Positions 62,429 through 64,000 of a stretch of 64,000 bases of DNA are shown piece after piece; position 1 is the first letter of the stretch; each line of letters starts with the position of its first letter. The position numbers and the translations under genes are program-made. The DNA comes from Lachnospiraceae bacterium (GTDB lineage: Bacteria; Bacillota; Clostridia; Lachnospirales; Lachnospiraceae), in assembly GCA_902363135.1 (NCBI GenBank), contig CABIZF010000011.1:1-64000 (forward strand), written 5' to 3'. The notes beneath the pieces were generated by a model. It saw only the letters and a list, made by a program, of their open reading frames with translations, was not told the DNA's origin and did not search any database.

Positions 62429-62926
62429 ATGAAAAGCAGTGAAAAAAAGTACTTTCCAATGTTTGTGGATCTTACCGATAAAAAAGTAGTGGTGGCAGGA
62501 GCCGGGACGATTGCGAAGCGCAGGATCCGGGCCATGTTGGAGTTTACAGAGCACCTGACTGTGATTGCACCGGAGGTGAACCCGGAGCTGCGCACGCTTG
62601 AAGAGCAGGGGAAACTGACGGTCCTTCGAAAGGCTTATGAGAGAGAGGATCTGTATGACGCGGCACTTGTGATCGCGGCGACGAATGACAAAAAGACAAA
62701 TGAAGACATCTATGCGGCATGCAAATGCCTCGGAATACCGGTGAATGTCTGTAACGACCGTGACAAGTGCGATTTTTATTTTCCGGGTATTGCGACCTGT
62801 GGGAATACCGTGATCGGTGTAAGCACAAACGGGCGGGAAAAAAGGCGTCAGCAGGCGCTGGCAAAGCAGATCGAGCAGGTGCTTTGGCAGGAGACGAAGC
62901 CAGAAGAAACATCTGTCAGTGAATGA
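62429..62926 (+). CDS. Precorrin-2 dehydrogenase (siroheme synthase N-terminal domain)
   Basis: The 165-residue NAD-binding protein (YFPMFVDLTDKKVVVAGAGTIAKRRI, 8-33 in pieces; NVCNDRDKCDFYFPGIA about 109-125) corresponds to the N-terminal part of CysG or to Met8p. It oxidises precorrin-2 to sirohydrochlorin on the way to siroheme, or to cobalamin by anaerobic routes. It is alone here, without the methyltransferase, which would be encoded elsewhere. It precedes rnhA by 18 bases. Confidence 0.88.
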   Translation: MKSSEKKYFPMFVDLTDKKVVVAGAGTIAKRRIRAMLEFTEHLTVIAPEVNPELRTLEEQGKLTVLRKAYEREDLYDAALVIAATNDKKTNEDIYAACKCLGIPVNVCNDRDKCDFYFPGIATCGNTVIGVSTNGREKRRQQALAKQIEQVLWQETKPEETSVSE

Positions 62927-62944
62927 CCAAAAAATGGAGGGCAT

Positions 62945-63427
62945 ATGCTTGTAAAAATTTTTACAGACGGGGCAGCACGCGGCAATCCGGAGGGACCGGG
63001 AGGTTACGGTACGATTCTGCAGTATACGGATCGAACCGGCACACTTCATGAGCGGGAATACGCGCAGGGCTACGTAAAGACAACGAACAACCGTATGGAG
63101 CTGATGGCTGCAATCGTCGGACTCGAAGCGCTTACCCGGCCGTGTGAGGTAGAACTCTATTCCGATTCCCAGTATCTGGTGCACGCTTTTACACAGCACT
63201 GGATCGACGGCTGGATCAAAAAAGGATGGAAGCGCGGAGGAAATGAACCGGTAAAAAATGTGGATCTCTGGAAACGGCTGCTTGCGGCTGCACAGCCACA
63301 CCGGATTCAGTTTATCTGGGTGAAGGGACACGACGGACATCCGGAGAATGAGCGATGCGACCGCCTTGCGACCGGTGCGGCGGACGGAGACGATCTGATA
63401 GAGGATTCGATCAATATTTTGGCTTGA
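62945..63427 (+). CDS. rnhA: Ribonuclease HI
   Basis: The 160-residue enzyme cuts RNA in RNA-DNA hybrids. Catalytic set: [17 protein letters not shown] (D8), [16 protein letters not shown] (Glu), [13 protein letters not shown] (Asp) and a late [12 protein letters not shown] with His and Asp. Ribosome site TGGAGG. Probably co-transcribed with the precorrin-2 dehydrogenase gene. Confidence 0.94.
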   Translation: MLVKIFTDGAARGNPEGPGGYGTILQYTDRTGTLHEREYAQGYVKTTNNRMELMAAIVGLEALTRPCEVELYSDSQYLVHAFTQHWIDGWIKKGWKRGGNEPVKNVDLWKRLLAAAQPHRIQFIWVKGHDGHPENERCDRLATGAADGDDLIEDSINILA

Positions 63428-63452
63428 AAACCCGGATTGGCTGTGCTATGAT
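63424..63452 (+). promoter_or_regulatory. Promoter before the 40-residue protein and alaS
   Basis: TTGAAA (63424-63429, overlapping the rnhA stop), 17 bp, TATGAT (63447-63452). A GGCAGC/GCTGCC hairpin follows at 63465-63482. Confidence 0.7.
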
Positions 63453-63534
63453 GAAAGACAGGCTGGCAGCAAAAGGGCTGCCAAGCATGCAGTATTTCCG
63501 GACGCAGACTTGCATATAGAAAGGAATGGACGAA

Positions 63535-63657
63535 ATGGCAGCAGCATTTTTTAGTGAGTTTTTAGTAGAACTGATCAAACTGGTTGTCCTTGGAGTAGTC
63601 GCCGTGGCAGCAATTTTCTGTGGAAAGAAGCTGCGTGACCGCAAGGACGCAAAATAA
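63535..63657 (+). CDS. 40-residue single-pass membrane protein
   Basis: A short frame starts at ATG behind AAAGGAATGGACGAA and encodes one hydrophobic helix (about 8-30: LVELIKLVVLGVVAVAAIFC) with a basic C-terminal tail (GKKLRDRKDAK). It sits between a good promoter and alaS, 21 bases before the alaS start. Composition, ribosome site and topology favour a real small protein. I do not recognise a family; a role is unknown. Confidence 0.6.
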   Translation: MAAAFFSEFLVELIKLVVLGVVAVAAIFCGKKLRDRKDAK

Positions 63658-63678
63658 GTTACTTTTGGAGGAATGATT

Positions 63679-64000
63679 GTGGAAAAATATGGAGTAAATG
63701 AGTTACGAAAGATGTTTCTCGACTTCTTTAAGAGCAAGGATCATCTGGTTATGAACAGCTTTTCTCTTGTACCGCACAATGACAACAGCCTTCTGCTGAT
63801 CAATGCGGGCATGGCGCCGCTGAAGCCGTACTTTACGGGCGCGGAGATCCCGCCGAAGCGCAGAGTCGCTACCTGTCAGAAGTGTATCCGTACCGGAGAT
63901 ATCGAGAATGTCGGAAAGACCGCTCGTCACGGCACATTTTTTGAAATGCTCGGAAACTTCTCATTTGGTGATTACTTTAAAAGAGAGGCGATTCACTGGT
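63679..64000 (+). CDS. alaS: Alanyl-tRNA synthetase (partial, 5' end)
   Basis: A GTG start behind TGGAGGA; 107 codons are visible before the window ends. The N-terminus is diagnostic of AlaRS class II catalytic core: [38 protein letters not shown] (motif 1 region), [39 protein letters not shown] (motif 2). No T-box leader was seen in the 250 bases upstream. Confidence 0.95.
   Translation, partial: MEKYGVNELRKMFLDFFKSKDHLVMNSFSLVPHNDNSLLLINAGMAPLKPYFTGAEIPPKRRVATCQKCIRTGDIENVGKTARHGTFFEMLGNFSFGDYFKREAIHW

Noticed and set aside
63428..63678. T-box riboswitch for alaS
   Set aside because: No T-box core sequence or antiterminator was found; only a short GGCAGC hairpin and a small gene lie there.

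Overview
The window reads as chromosome of a strictly anaerobic, spore-forming Clostridia member, most likely a gut Lachnospiraceae. Pointers are a CUT1 sugar transporter beside a YesM/YesN-type two-component system, GH51 and GH120 plant-fibre enzymes, SpoIIM next to XerD, a CotF-like coat protein, LuxS, and TTG/GTG starts behind strong Shine-Dalgarno sites. Genus cannot be fixed from sequence alone.

Layout. 1-1610 is a scar: the right end of an IS200/IS605-type element, a fragment of a sugar-binding protein, then the 3' half of a GH120 beta-xylosidase gene with an in-frame stop. 1782-8663 is an intact sugar-uptake locus (binding protein, two permeases, histidine kinase, AraC-type response regulator). 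8748-12690 is a decaying amino-acid locus: a YheO-type regulator, a 29-codon relic of ridA, and a MalY/PatB-type PLP enzyme split by a TnpB element whose TnpA has lost its HUH motif. 12867-18561 holds luxS, the dTDP-rhamnose operon rfbABDC, and a MerR-methyltransferase fusion gene. A MerR-type promoter (19-bp spacer with a dyad) lies directly before rfbA.

19435-28611 is mostly envelope: PAP2 phosphatase, L,D-transpeptidase, then an operon of YfhO fusion, GT2 glycosyltransferase, ATP-grasp enzyme and LytR-CpsA-Psr protein that looks like a cell-wall glycopolymer modification system. 28751-34045 has a MATE exporter, a coat-like protein, an MBL-fold hydrolase, DUF362 and SpoIIM. 34316-50381 is mostly housekeeping (xerD, ftsW/rodA, gltX, UvrD-like helicase, exoA, a GH13 protein lacking its nucleophile, rluA-type synthase, lactonase-family protein, aroC, an LTA-synthase-like sulfatase). 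50513-64000 has lysA, bioB with a BirA-like operator, tRNA-Leu, a D-lactate dehydrogenase with a Rex-like operator, a giant ABC-FtsX protein, a GH51 arabinofuranosidase, DAHP synthase, siroheme precursor synthesis, rnhA and the start of alaS.

Two families of small non-coding repeats are scattered through the window. One is a palindromic family (about 60-210 bp) whose stem arms differ between copies but stay complementary, and which supplies the stop codons of two or three genes. The other is a MITE-like family with TIRs around GGGTCAAAAGGT, present as two nearly identical 198-bp copies in opposite orientation and one short derivative. All functional statements are inference from sequence motifs and family knowledge; nothing was searched or computed.
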